A stretch of 64,000 nt of DNA from Microtetraspora malaysiensis (GTDB taxonomy: Bacteria > Actinomycetota > Actinomycetes > Streptosporangiales > Streptosporangiaceae), in NCBI RefSeq assembly GCF_001528665.1, contig NZ_BBYJ01000020.1, positions 62,001 to 126,000 of the forward strand. The letters run 5' to 3'. How positions within the stretch are numbered: position 1 is the stretch's first letter; the number at the start of each line of letters is the position of its first letter. The translations under genes were made by a program, and so were the position numbers. Positions 8,312 through 16,653 of this stretch are shown one piece after another. Below the pieces are notes generated by a model, which ran no database searches, had not been told where the DNA came from, and saw only the letters and a program-made list of their open reading frames with translations.

Positions 8312-8641
8312 GCGAGAGAGTCTTGCCGTCAACCCGCTCGCGGGCGGAGGTGAGAACGCGTCCGGAGGGCGGCGCAAGGCGGTCCGGTCGGCGGCGGTCA
8401 GCGTCCGGGGTGTCACGCTGACGCATCACCTCTGCGGACCGCCCCGACGGATCACCTGTCGAATCACCGCGGCACATCGCCGCGCCGGGTCACCTCGGTG
8501 CGTCGCCTCTATGCCGGGACGCGACGGCCTGGAGCGGACCCGGCAGGGCGCCGCGCTCGCCCGCCGTCCCGGCTCCTGGCGCCCCGTGGCGTACGAGTGA
8601 GCGCGGTGCGCTTCGACAGGTCCCTCTTATGTGGATGGGAG

Positions 8642-9592
8642 TCAGCCGCGTCGGGCGGCGAGTTCGAGGAGTCCCTTGCAGAGGGAGCCGAGATCCCGCC
8701 CGGCCGCCTCGGCCGCCATCGGGAGCAATGAGGTCTCGGTCATTCCGGGGGCGACGTTCACTTCGAGGAAGAAGGGGCGGCCGGTCTCGTCCACGATGAG
8801 GTCGGTACGGGAGACGTCCCGCAGCCCGAGCGCGGCATGCGCGGTGACGGCCATCGCGGCGCACGCCTCGGCGTCCTCCGGCGACAGGCGGGCGGGAGCG
8901 AAGAACTCGGTGTGCCCGGCCGTGTAGCGGGCGGCGTAGTCGTAGACGCCGCTGTCGGGCACGATCTCCACGGGCGGCAGGGCCACCGGGCCGTCACCGA
9001 GGTCCACGACGGACACGGCGACTTCCACGCCCGCGATGTACTTCTCGATCAGCACGGTGTCGCCGTACGCGAAGCAGCCGACCATCGCGGCGGGCAGCTC
9101 CTCGGCGGACCGCACGATGGAGGCGCCGAGCGCGGAGCCGCCGCGAGAAGGCTTGACGAACAGCGGCAGGCCGAGCCGGTCCACGATGCGGGCGAGGACC
9201 GCTGTCGCGCCGAGGTCGTGGAAGGTCTCCTTGGGCAGGGAGATCGAGTCGGGGGTGTTCAGCCCCCAGGAGCGGACGACCGCCTTGGCCGTCGGCTTGT
9301 CGTAGGCGACCCGGCAGGCGTCGGGGGTGGCCCCGACATACGGCACGTTGAGGAGTTCCAGCACGGAACGGATCGCGCCGTCCTCGCCGGCTCCGCCGTG
9401 CAGCGTCACGAAGACGGCGTCCGGCGGGTCGGCGAGCACGGCGGGGACGAGGGTGGCGTCGGTGTCGCGGGTCTCGACGACCACCCCGGCCGCGCGCAGG
9501 ACCTCGCTGACCCGGCGGCCGGAGCGGATGGAGACCTCGCGTTCGTAAGAAAGGCCCCCTGCCAACACCAGCACATGCGCCAAGTCACTCAT
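8642..9592 (-). CDS. ddl: D-alanine--D-alanine ligase family protein (ATP-grasp)
   Basis: A 316-residue ATP-grasp ligase. The N-terminus has VLAGGLSYEREVSIRSG and AVFVTLHGGAGEDGAI, as in Ddl. FVKPSRGGSALGAS supplies the ATP-binding lysine region, and LIVDETGRPFFLEVNVAPGM is the metal-binding end with Glu and Asn. It would join two D-Ala residues for peptidoglycan. Many actinobacteria carry another ddl elsewhere, so this origin-linked copy may have a narrower role. The ATG at 9592 is preferred over a GTG 21 bp upstream. It lies 69 bp downstream of the aminotransferase, same strand. Confidence 0.85.
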   Translation of the reverse strand: MSDLAHVLVLAGGLSYEREVSIRSGRRVSEVLRAAGVVVETRDTDATLVPAVLADPPDAVFVTLHGGAGEDGAIRSVLELLNVPYVGATPDACRVAYDKPTAKAVVRSWGLNTPDSISLPKETFHDLGATAVLARIVDRLGLPLFVKPSRGGSALGASIVRSAEELPAAMVGCFAYGDTVLIEKYIAGVEVAVSVVDLGDGPVALPPVEIVPDSGVYDYAARYTAGHTEFFAPARLSPEDAEACAAMAVTAHAALGLRDVSRTDLIVDETGRPFFLEVNVAPGMTETSLLPMAAEAAGRDLGSLCKGLLELAARRG

Positions 9593-9661
9593 AGGGAGAG
9601 GGCCCTTTCTCACTTCGGATTCCGGTACGGCCAGCCCGAACAGGCTAGCCGTACCGGAACC

Positions 9662-10987
9662 TCAGGCGAGGTCGGGACCCGGCGTGTCGACTCCGGGGTG
9701 GTCCGGCGCGGAGCCGGTGCCGAAGGTGTCGCGCAGCTGCAGCTCCTGTTCGATCACCCCGGCGAGCCGGCGCACGCCCTCGCGGATGCGCTCCGGCTTG
9801 GGGTAGCAGTAGGAGAGCCGCATGTGCTGCGCGCCGCCGCCGTCGGCGTAGAAGCCGGTGCCGGGGACGAACGCGACACGCTCGGCCACCGCGCGCGGCA
9901 GGATCGCCTTGGAGTTGAGCCCCTCGGGGAGGGTCATCCACACGAAGAACCCGCCGGCGGGACGGGTCCACGAGCAACCGGCGGGCATCAGCACCTCAAG
10001 TGCGCCGAGAAGGGCGTTGCGCCGTTCCCGGTACAACTCTCGGAAGGATTTGATCTGCTCGCGCCACGGCTGGGTGGCGAGGTACTGCCCGACGGCGAGT
10101 TGGGTGAAGGTCGAGTGTGACAACACCGCCGACTCCATCGCGAGGACCAGCTTCTCGCGGATCGCGTGCGGTGCGAGCGCCCAGCCCACCCGGAAACCGG
10201 GGGCGAGGGTCTTGGAGAACGAGCCGAGGTAGACCACCCCGTCGGGGTCGTCGGCGCGCAGCGCGCGATACGGCTCGCTGTCGAACCCGAGCAGCCCGTA
10301 CGGATTGTCCTCGACGACCAGGACGCCGGCCCGCTGGCAGATCTCCAGCACCTGCCGGCGGCGGACCTCGTTGAGGGTGACGCCCGCCGGGTTCTGGAAG
10401 GTGGGGATGGTGTAGAGGAACTTGACCCGCCGGCCGGCGGTGTGCAGCGCGTAGATCGTCTGCGCGAGTGACTCGGGGATGAGGCCCTGGTCGTCCATCG
10501 CGACGTGGATGACGTTCGCCTGGTACGCGCTGAACGTGCCGAGCGCTCCGACGTAGGAGGGGCCCTCGGCGAGAACCACGTCGCCCGGGTCGATGAAGAT
10601 CCGGGTGATCAGGTCGAGGGCCTGCTGGGAGCCCACGGTGACGACGACGTCGTCCGCCCCGGCCTCGATGCCCTCCAGGCGCATGACCTCGCAGATCTGC
10701 TCACGCAGATCGGGGTCTCCCTGGCCGGAGCCGTACTGCAGCGCGACCGGGCCGCGCCGGGCGACCAGGTCGGCGACCAGCTCGCCGACCACGTCGAGGG
10801 GGAGGGCGGTGACGTACGGCATGCCGCCGGCGAGCGAGACCACCTCGGGCCTCGACGCGACGGCGAAGAGAGCTCGAACCTCGGAGGCGACCATCCCGGT
10901 AGCTCGTGCGGCGTACCGATCGACATAGGCGTCAATTCGCGACCCTTGGGGCGCGGTCGTCCGACCGTGATCGAGCTCGTGCGTCAC
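9662..10987 (-). CDS. PLP-dependent aminotransferase, class I/II (2-aminoadipate/MocR-like fold)
   Basis: A 441-residue aminotransferase. It has ALQYGSGQGDPDLREQI near residue 83, VVTVGSQQALDLI, NPAGVTL and YLGSFSKTLAPGFRVGW, where the Lys of SFSKT binds PLP, and an Arg near the C-terminus (MRLSYCYP). The length and motifs match LysN-type or valine-pyruvate-type enzymes; there is no N-terminal GntR domain. GTG start. The downstream ddl suggests an amino-acid supply role for the wall, which is only a guess. Confidence 0.88.
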   Translation of the reverse strand: MTHELDHGRTTAPQGSRIDAYVDRYAARATGMVASEVRALFAVASRPEVVSLAGGMPYVTALPLDVVGELVADLVARRGPVALQYGSGQGDPDLREQICEVMRLEGIEAGADDVVVTVGSQQALDLITRIFIDPGDVVLAEGPSYVGALGTFSAYQANVIHVAMDDQGLIPESLAQTIYALHTAGRRVKFLYTIPTFQNPAGVTLNEVRRRQVLEICQRAGVLVVEDNPYGLLGFDSEPYRALRADDPDGVVYLGSFSKTLAPGFRVGWALAPHAIREKLVLAMESAVLSHSTFTQLAVGQYLATQPWREQIKSFRELYRERRNALLGALEVLMPAGCSWTRPAGGFFVWMTLPEGLNSKAILPRAVAERVAFVPGTGFYADGGGAQHMRLSYCYPKPERIREGVRRLAGVIEQELQLRDTFGTGSAPDHPGVDTPGPDLA

Positions 10988-11233
10988 GGTCCACCTCCGT
11001 TCATAGCCGAGAAACCAGACTACGGCAGCGCCGCGGTTTGATCGCCGCCGGGCTGCCGGCCGATGACGCGGTGCGACCCCGGAGGTGGCCCTCCGGAAGG
11101 CGTCCCAGTACGGCGACCGAGCGGGTTCGCTGAGTTACGATGCCAGCGGAAGGCGCGATGGCCGTGTGGTTTTCCACACATCCGGCGGCGTTTTCGGGGG
11201 CTCATGTACTCCTCTCGGGGATTGGGGCAACAC

Positions 11234-11851
11234 GTGTCGCGTCGGCTGGCCAACGTCACTTTGGACAATCTGGACGATCTGCCGAGGCGATGCCGACGCT
11301 GCGTCTTCTGGGAGCTCGACCCGATGAGCGGCGAGCGCGCGGTGCAGGCGGGCGACCCGGGCCTGGAGAAGGAGGCGTGGATCTCCGCCACCCTGCTGGA
11401 GTGGGGGAGCTGCGGCAAAATCGCGTACGTCGACGGGGTCGCGGCGGGCTTCGTGCTGTACGCGCCGCCGCTGTACGTGCCGCGCTCGGTGGCGTTCCCT
11501 ACATCGCCGGTCAGCTCGGACGCGGTGCTGCTGATGACGGCGCACATCATCCCGGAGTTCTCGGGGGGCGGCCTGGGCCGGATGCTCGTGCAGGGCGTCG
11601 CCAAGGACCTCACCCGGCGCGGCGTCCGGGCGATCGAGGCGTTCGGCGACCTGAAGTGGGAGCAGCCGAGCTGCATGGTGCCCGCCGAGTACCTGCTCTC
11701 CGTAGGGTTTAAGACGGTACGCCCGCATCTGAGGTTTCCCCGGCTCCGCCTGGAGCTGAAGTCGGCCGTCTCGTGGCGCGAGGACGTCGAGGTGGCCCTG
11801 GAGAGGCTGCTGGGCTCCATGAGTCCGGAGCGGGCGCTTCGCCCGGTCTAA
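11234..11851 (+). CDS. GNAT family N-acetyltransferase
   Basis: The 205-residue protein starts MSRRLANVTLDNLDDLPRRC with the CRRCVFWELDP block that typifies the conserved actinobacterial GNAT next to parAB/trx. The acetyl-CoA-binding part is HIIPEFSGGGLGRMLVQGVAKDL (about residues 106-128). I chose GTG 11234 because homologues begin there; the frame is open upstream to 11063 but the added 57 residues look non-homologous. Substrate is unknown. Convergent with trxA. Confidence 0.8.
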   Translation: MSRRLANVTLDNLDDLPRRCRRCVFWELDPMSGERAVQAGDPGLEKEAWISATLLEWGSCGKIAYVDGVAAGFVLYAPPLYVPRSVAFPTSPVSSDAVLLMTAHIIPEFSGGGLGRMLVQGVAKDLTRRGVRAIEAFGDLKWEQPSCMVPAEYLLSVGFKTVRPHLRFPRLRLELKSAVSWREDVEVALERLLGSMSPERALRPV

Positions 11852-11885
11852 GACGATCTCAGCGCCCCCCGTGGGCGGAGAAGCG

Positions 11886-11920
11886 GAAGCCCCCTGCGCC
11901 GCGGACGGCGAGGGGGCTTC
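11886..11920. terminator. Bidirectional terminator between GNAT gene and trxA
   Basis: The perfect stem GAAGCCCCCT / AGGGGGCTTC with a 15-nt loop lies in the convergent gap between the GNAT gene and trxA. Confidence 0.75.
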
Positions 11921-11966
11921 GCTGTGGGTGGGTGCCGCCGGGAAGGCGGTCGGGCACCAACCGGTG

Positions 11967-12290
11967 TCAGATGATGCCCTCGAGCTCGCGAAGCAGCATC
12001 GCCTTCGGCTTGGCGCCGATGATCTGCTTCACGACCTCTCCATCCTTGTAGACGTTCATCGTCGGGATCTGGAGTACGCCGTAGTCCCGAGGAGTGGCGG
12101 GGTTCTCGTCGATGTTCAGCTTGACGATGGTCAGCCGCTCGGCGTTCTCGGCCGCGATCTCCTCCAGGATCGGCGCGACCTGGCGGCACGGACCGCACCA
12201 CTCAGCCCAGAAGTCGACGAGGACGGGCTTGTCGCTCTTGAGGACTTCGGCTCCGAAGGTGGCGTCGGTCACGCTCTTGATGGCGCCCAA
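11967..12290 (-). CDS. trxA: Thioredoxin
   Basis: A full-length 107-residue thioredoxin with the redox motif WCGPC (VDFWAEWCGPCRQ, residues 26-38), cis-Pro segment QIPTMNVY and C-terminal helix. It reduces protein disulfides and is recycled by the thioredoxin reductase encoded just upstream on the same strand. A good RBS (GGGGAGA) precedes the ATG. Confidence 0.97.
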   Translation of the reverse strand: MGAIKSVTDATFGAEVLKSDKPVLVDFWAEWCGPCRQVAPILEEIAAENAERLTIVKLNIDENPATPRDYGVLQIPTMNVYKDGEVVKQIIGAKPKAMLLRELEGII

Positions 12291-12353
12291 TGTTCTCTCC
12301 CCTTGCTCGGTGTGGAGGGTTCAACCGCGGGGACCGGCCCCGCATTCCCCGGG

Positions 12354-13286
12354 TCAGCTGTTCTGGTGGGCGAGCCAGCGCTCGGCGTCGATGGAGGCGG
12401 CGCAGCCCGTGCCCGCGGCGGTGATCGCCTGGCGGTAGGTGTGGTCCACAACGTCGCCCGCCGCGAAGACACCCTCGATGTTGGTGCGAGTGCTCGGCGC
12501 CTCGACCTGGAGGTACCCCTCGGCATCCAGGTTCACCTGGCCCTTGAACAGCTCGGTGCGCGGGTCGTGGCCGATCGCGACGAACAGGCCGCCCGCGGGG
12601 ATCTCGGTCTCCTCGCCGGTCTTGCGGTTGCGGATCCGCACGGCGGTGACCTTGTTCTCGCCGACCACGTCGACGACCTCGCTGTCCCAGACGAACCGGA
12701 TCTTGTCGTTGGCGAACGCCCGCTCCTGCATGATCTTGCTGGCGCGCAGCTCGTCGCGACGGTGGATGACGGTCACGGACGACCCGAAGCGGGTGAGGAA
12801 GAGAGCCTCCTCCATCGCGGTGTCGCCGCCGCCGACCACGATGATGTCCTGACCGCGGAAGAAGAAGCCGTCGCAGGTGGCGCACCAGGAGACGCCGTGG
12901 CCGGACAGCCGCTTCTCGTTCTCCAGGCCCAGCTCCCGGTAGCCCGACCCGGTGGCGAGGATGACGGCCTTCGCGTAGAAGGTGCCGGAGTGGGTCTTGA
13001 CGACCTTCGGGTTGGCGTTCAGGTCGACCTCGACCACGTCGTCGGCGACCAGCTCGGCCCCGAACCGCTCGGCCTGCTTGCGCAGGTTGTCCATGAGATC
13101 GGGTCCCATGATGCCGTCGGGGAAGCCGGGGAAGTTCTCCACGTCGGTGGTGTTCATGAGGGCGCCGCCCGCGGTCACCGACCCCTCGAACACCAGGGGC
13201 TTCAGCTCCGCGCGGGCCGAGTAGACGGCCGCCGTGTAGCCGGCGGGCCCCGACCCGATGATGATCACGTTACGGACGTCGCTCAA
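12354..13286 (-). CDS. trxB: Thioredoxin reductase (NADPH)
   Basis: About 310 residues. FAD-binding [16 protein letters not shown] lies at the N-terminus; redox-active CATC ([11 protein letters not shown]) near residue 134; NADPH-binding [15 protein letters not shown] follows; and [15 protein letters not shown] lies near the end. It transfers electrons from NADPH to thioredoxin. A TTG at 13286 preceded by AAAGG gives [14 protein letters not shown]; a GTG 39 bp upstream is possible but adds a poor N-terminus. It sits between the sigM/anti-sigma pair and trxA, as in mycobacteria. Confidence 0.95.
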   Translation of the reverse strand: MSDVRNVIIIGSGPAGYTAAVYSARAELKPLVFEGSVTAGGALMNTTDVENFPGFPDGIMGPDLMDNLRKQAERFGAELVADDVVEVDLNANPKVVKTHSGTFYAKAVILATGSGYRELGLENEKRLSGHGVSWCATCDGFFFRGQDIIVVGGGDTAMEEALFLTRFGSSVTVIHRRDELRASKIMQERAFANDKIRFVWDSEVVDVVGENKVTAVRIRNRKTGEETEIPAGGLFVAIGHDPRTELFKGQVNLDAEGYLQVEAPSTRTNIEGVFAAGDVVDHTYRQAITAAGTGCAASIDAERWLAHQNS

Positions 13287-13385
13287 CGGTCTGCCTTTCG
13301 CTCCGGGTGATGCCAGTCGCGTCAACAGATCCTAGGCGTCCGGGATTCCCCTCAGTCCTTTCCGCCGCTCCGGGCCGTTAACGAA

Positions 13386-13418
13386 GGCAGCCCTCCGCCG
13401 TGGTGGCGGAGGGCTGCC
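13386..13418 (-). terminator. Terminator after the anti-sigma gene
   Basis: A perfect 14-bp stem GGCAGCCCTCCGCC / GGCGGAGGGCTGCC with a 5-nt loop lies 22 bp past the stop of the anti-sigma gene, separating it from trxB. Confidence 0.75.
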
Positions 13419-13439
13419 GGAGATCGTCTGTACGGTGGG

Positions 13440-14333
13440 TCACTTCCAGGTGGCGAGGCCATCGGAACGGAGGCTCTTGCAGGAGGAGTCGACCACCACC
13501 ACGCGGACCGCGTTGATGTTCTGGTCCTCCCAGAAGGCCATGATCGTGGCCTCGTTGCCGTTGTAGAACGCCTTGTCCACCCCGATGGGCTGGCGGTCGA
13601 GCTGGTCGGAGAACCGCTTGACGCACTTGTCGAGCGACTCGTTGTCGTTGGTTCCGAACGCGGGGGCGGGACCGAAGTACTCAAGCAGCGAGCCGCTCAG
13701 CTCCCGGTTCGTGTAGTTGTGGTCGCTCTTGGAGACCGTGTAGGCCAGGACCGACGTGTCGGTCGAGGGCGTCCCGGTTGGTTTGGCGATGTGGATCCTG
13801 GACGGCGCCGAGCCACCCTGGGCGGACAGCATGGTCGTGGCCACTCCGGTGCCGCCGATGACGACCGCGGCCGCGGCCGCCGCCACGGCGGGCATCCGCC
13901 ACATGCGTCGTTGCTTCCTGGGGACGACCGGGACGACGGTGCCGTCGTCCGCGACCACGCCGAGGGAGGCCACGGCGGGCGCGTCCTCCTCCTTGGGCGC
14001 CGCGGTCTCCCACGGAGCGTCCCGCATGATCCGGCCCCAGTCGGGGGTCTCCACGAGGCGGAGTCCCCGGTCGCCGAGGTCGCCTGTGCTCTCCACGTCG
14101 CGGGACGCTTCGGCGGCCAGCGCGCGATCGATGCGCATGGCGACACCCAACGGCATCGCCGGCACCGGGACCGCGGCCAGCACCTCCCGAACCGCCGCCA
14201 GGTCGGCAAGGCTCTCCCCGCAGGGATCGCAGACCGCGAGATGCCCGCGGACCCGCCGTGCCGTGGCGTCGTCGAGGAGTCCCTCCGCCAATTCGGCGAG
14301 GATCTCCAGGTCGTAGTGCGTATCACCCGTCAC
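13440..14333 (-). CDS. Zinc-type anti-sigma factor for SigM
   Basis: A 297-residue membrane protein. The N-terminus has HLAVCDPCGESLA, the H-x3-C-x2-C zinc anti-sigma signature (about residues 31-38). One transmembrane helix ([20 protein letters not shown]) lies around residues 142-161, leaving an extracytoplasmic C-terminal domain. The GTG start at 14333 overlaps the sigM 3' end by 11 bp, so the two are translationally coupled. It should hold the adjacent sigma factor inactive, by analogy with the mycobacterial RsmA position (Rv3912). Confidence 0.88.
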   Translation of the reverse strand: MTGDTHYDLEILAELAEGLLDDATARRVRGHLAVCDPCGESLADLAAVREVLAAVPVPAMPLGVAMRIDRALAAEASRDVESTGDLGDRGLRLVETPDWGRIMRDAPWETAAPKEEDAPAVASLGVVADDGTVVPVVPRKQRRMWRMPAVAAAAAAVVIGGTGVATTMLSAQGGSAPSRIHIAKPTGTPSTDTSVLAYTVSKSDHNYTNRELSGSLLEYFGPAPAFGTNDNESLDKCVKRFSDQLDRQPIGVDKAFYNGNEATIMAFWEDQNINAVRVVVVDSSCKSLRSDGLATWK

Positions 14334-14967
14334 GAAGTTCTGCTCCCTTCGCGGATGAGACGCGGGCGCGCCCCGATCGGTTCCGCAGATGCGAAAGAAT
14401 CGGGGCAAGTTTGGCGCGTCCACGCGCGCAGCGGCTCTTCACGGTGCCGGCGGGGACGCCGAGCACCCCGGCCGCGTCCTCTACCGAATAGCCCATCATG
14501 TCGACCAGGACCAGGGCCGCCCGCTGGTCGGCGGGCAGCATCTTGAGCGCGGACGAGACGTCCATCGACACCTCGCGCTCACTGGCCTGATCGGCCATGG
14601 GCGCGTCCCGCTCGGCGGCCTCGATCAGCTCGTCGTCGGCCACCGGCCGTACCGACTTGCGCCGCATCCTGTCGAGGCAGGCGTTCACCACGATGCGGTG
14701 CAGCCACGTCGTGACCGCGGCCTCGCCGCGGAAGCTCTCCGCCTTGCGGTAGGCGGACACGAACGCGTCCTGCACGGCGTCAGCCGCCTCGTCCGGGTCG
14801 CCGAGGGTCCGCAGGGCGACGGCCCACATGCGGTCCCGGTGGCGCTTGACGATCTCACTGAACGCGTGCGGATCGCCGTTGATGTGGCGGCTGAGGAGGT
14901 CGGCATCGCTCACCGCCGACCGGGCAGCGTGCTCAGCCGGGGGAGGGTTCTCAGGTGGGGAGTTCAC
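14323..14967 (-). CDS. sigM: ECF RNA polymerase sigma factor SigM
   Basis: A 214-residue extracytoplasmic-function sigma factor. Region 2 includes HAFSEIVKRHRDRMWAVALR and DAFVSAYRKAESFRGEAAVT; region 4 includes LPADQRAALVLVDMMGYSVE and GVPAGTVKSRCARGRAKL, the DNA-binding helix-turn-helix. The gene order murJ-pseudokinase-sigM-anti-sigma-trxB-trxA matches the mycobacterial sigM locus. GTG start, only 8 bp after the upstream pseudokinase stop, so they share a transcript. Confidence 0.93.
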   Translation of the reverse strand: MNSPPENPPPAEHAARSAVSDADLLSRHINGDPHAFSEIVKRHRDRMWAVALRTLGDPDEAADAVQDAFVSAYRKAESFRGEAAVTTWLHRIVVNACLDRMRRKSVRPVADDELIEAAERDAPMADQASEREVSMDVSSALKMLPADQRAALVLVDMMGYSVEDAAGVLGVPAGTVKSRCARGRAKLAPILSHLRNRSGRARVSSAKGAELRDG

Positions 14968-14975
14968 TTGGCCTG

Positions 14976-16481
14976 CTATGCCGATCCGGGGGAATGCACG
15001 ATTACCTCATAGATGGTGCCACGATACCTACCCTCATGGGGCGGAAGCCGGGTGAACCAGATCAAAACGTATTGACCTGTGACCGGCTTGCCGGGTGTGA
15101 GGGTGACCGTCCCGGAGACGTTCTTGACCTCGGCCACGGTCTTCAGCACGCTCAGGTCGGCGGCGTTCCCGACCTTGAGCTGCACGGACGCGCCGGGCGT
15201 GTTCGCCAGCGTCACCATGACGTCGGAGATCGCGACCGGCTGGTTCATGTCGAGGATGAGCCCGACACCCTCCTTCAACCGGCCGAAGTCCGCGCTGTTG
15301 TAGCTCGTGGTGTGCCAGTCGGTGGACGGCTTGCCGTCAATGGCGAAGTGGGAGAGCTGAGGGTTCTCCTCCTGGTCGTCCCCGAGCGGGTCGAACCCGA
15401 CCGCGCTGCCCGGCTTGACGACCACCGGCGAAGGCGTGGCCGTCGGCGCCTCGGTCGGCGTGGGTGTGGCGACCGGGTTGTTCCCGAGGCTGCGGCCCAC
15501 CGTCCAGGCGCCGAGCCCGACCACCAGCATGACCGCGATCACCAGGACGGCGACCAGGACCCGGCTGAGCGTCCCCGACGATGAGGGAGGGCGCATGCCG
15601 GGGTTCGTGTTGTGCGCCATCGGGGGAGCGGGCGGCATGGTGGGCGGCCGCGAGGTGAGCGTGTCCGGCGCCTCGGACGGCAGCACCGCCGGAGGAACCG
15701 AGCCCACCGGGGCGGGGGCGGGGCGCGGCACCTCCGAGAGGGCCTCGGCGACCTCCGCCGGGGTGGACAGCGGAGCCAGCCCGCGCCGGCTCTCCGGCAG
15801 CAGCGCTCGGCAGGTGATGGTGTCCAGGTAGCCCGGCACACCCGCGGTGACCTGGCGCGGGGTGCACACCTTGTCGTCGTCCATGGGCGCCGGGGGGAGA
15901 CCGGTGTCCTCGTCGCTCGGCCAATGGCCGGTCAACGCGGCGTACAGCAGCCGGCCGAGGCCCTCGGCGTCGTCCCGGGCCGGGTCGTCGCTGGTCAGGC
16001 CGACGATCGCGGCGTCCACGGCGAGGCCGAGCAGCTTGACCGTGCCGCTGGAGGTCCACATCAGCCGGGCGGGCGTGAGCTGCAGATGGGTCAACCCCGC
16101 CTCGTGCGCGTGCGCCAGCGCCTCGGCCGCCTCCGCGACCAGCGAGGCGCCGCGCTCGGGCTCCAGCCCGCCGGCCGAGAGCAGGTCGGCGAGCGAGTCG
16201 CCGCTCACCCACTCGCTCACGACGTACGCGGTGCCGTCCTCGTCGGCCGCGTCGAACACCTGGGTCAGGCGGGGGTCGGTGAGGCGGCTCGCCGCGCGTG
16301 CGGCCAGCACGACCTCGTTCACCCGGTCGAACTCGGGGGCGAAGGTGTGTACGGCGACCGGGCGGGCCAGGATCTCGTCGATGGCCTTCCAGAGGGTGAC
16401 GCCGTTGGACTCGCTCACGCGGTCTTCAAGCCGGAACCGATCGGCCAGATGAGACCCCGGTTCGACCGTGGACATACTCAT
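14976..16481 (-). CDS. MurJ-associated protein kinase-like (pseudokinase) membrane protein
   Basis: This 501-residue protein has an N-terminal Ser/Thr kinase-like fold (residues ~15-245) in which the catalytic HRD-K-N loop is replaced by THLQLTPARLM, so catalysis is unlikely. A Pro-rich linker follows, then one membrane helix (LVAVLVIAVMLVVGLGAWTV, ~310-329) and an extracellular discoidin/F5-8-like beta domain (SHFAIDGKPSTDWHTT). In M. tuberculosis the pseudokinase is fused to MviN/MurJ (Rv3910); here it is a separate gene just downstream of murJ. A role as partner of MurJ or FhaA-like proteins is inferred. Confidence 0.82.
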   Translation of the reverse strand: MSMSTVEPGSHLADRFRLEDRVSESNGVTLWKAIDEILARPVAVHTFAPEFDRVNEVVLAARAASRLTDPRLTQVFDAADEDGTAYVVSEWVSGDSLADLLSAGGLEPERGASLVAEAAEALAHAHEAGLTHLQLTPARLMWTSSGTVKLLGLAVDAAIVGLTSDDPARDDAEGLGRLLYAALTGHWPSDEDTGLPPAPMDDDKVCTPRQVTAGVPGYLDTITCRALLPESRRGLAPLSTPAEVAEALSEVPRPAPAPVGSVPPAVLPSEAPDTLTSRPPTMPPAPPMAHNTNPGMRPPSSSGTLSRVLVAVLVIAVMLVVGLGAWTVGRSLGNNPVATPTPTEAPTATPSPVVVKPGSAVGFDPLGDDQEENPQLSHFAIDGKPSTDWHTTSYNSADFGRLKEGVGLILDMNQPVAISDVMVTLANTPGASVQLKVGNAADLSVLKTVAEVKNVSGTVTLTPGKPVTGQYVLIWFTRLPPHEGRYRGTIYEVIVHSPGSA

Positions 16482-16653
16482 CAGGCCGCCTTACCCCACC
16501 GCCGACCGGCACGCATTGGACGATGCCGGGTGGATCTGCCCACGCCATCTCGCTTCCGCTCGCCGGTCGAACTCTTTTGGCGCACCATGCTAGTGCCGTA
16601 CTGGTCCTGCCCGCCTTCCCCTTGGGGCACGGCTGGCACGCGGCAGGCGTTCC

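Larger units (their letters stand above)
6217..8641. other. 2.4-kb gene-poor region between parB and ddl
   Basis: No convincing intact gene was found on either strand. Many ORFs are open because of high GC, but their translations are Arg/Pro-rich and overlap one another. The region contains three perfect parS sites, two copies of a ~105-bp direct repeat, and a decayed IS110-type transposase fragment. In related genomes a small gene or cwlM can occupy this place. Confidence 0.65.

Noticed and set aside
6368-8600. Several open frames of 60-230 codons in the gene-poor region
   Set aside because: They overlap each other on both strands, have biased composition (Arg, Pro, Gly, Ser), lack consistent RBSs and show no recognizable domain apart from the IS110 relic.
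11871-13310. A 479-codon plus-strand frame opposite trxA/trxB
   Set aside because: Antisense shadow of trxA and trxB, which have clear motifs on the other strand.
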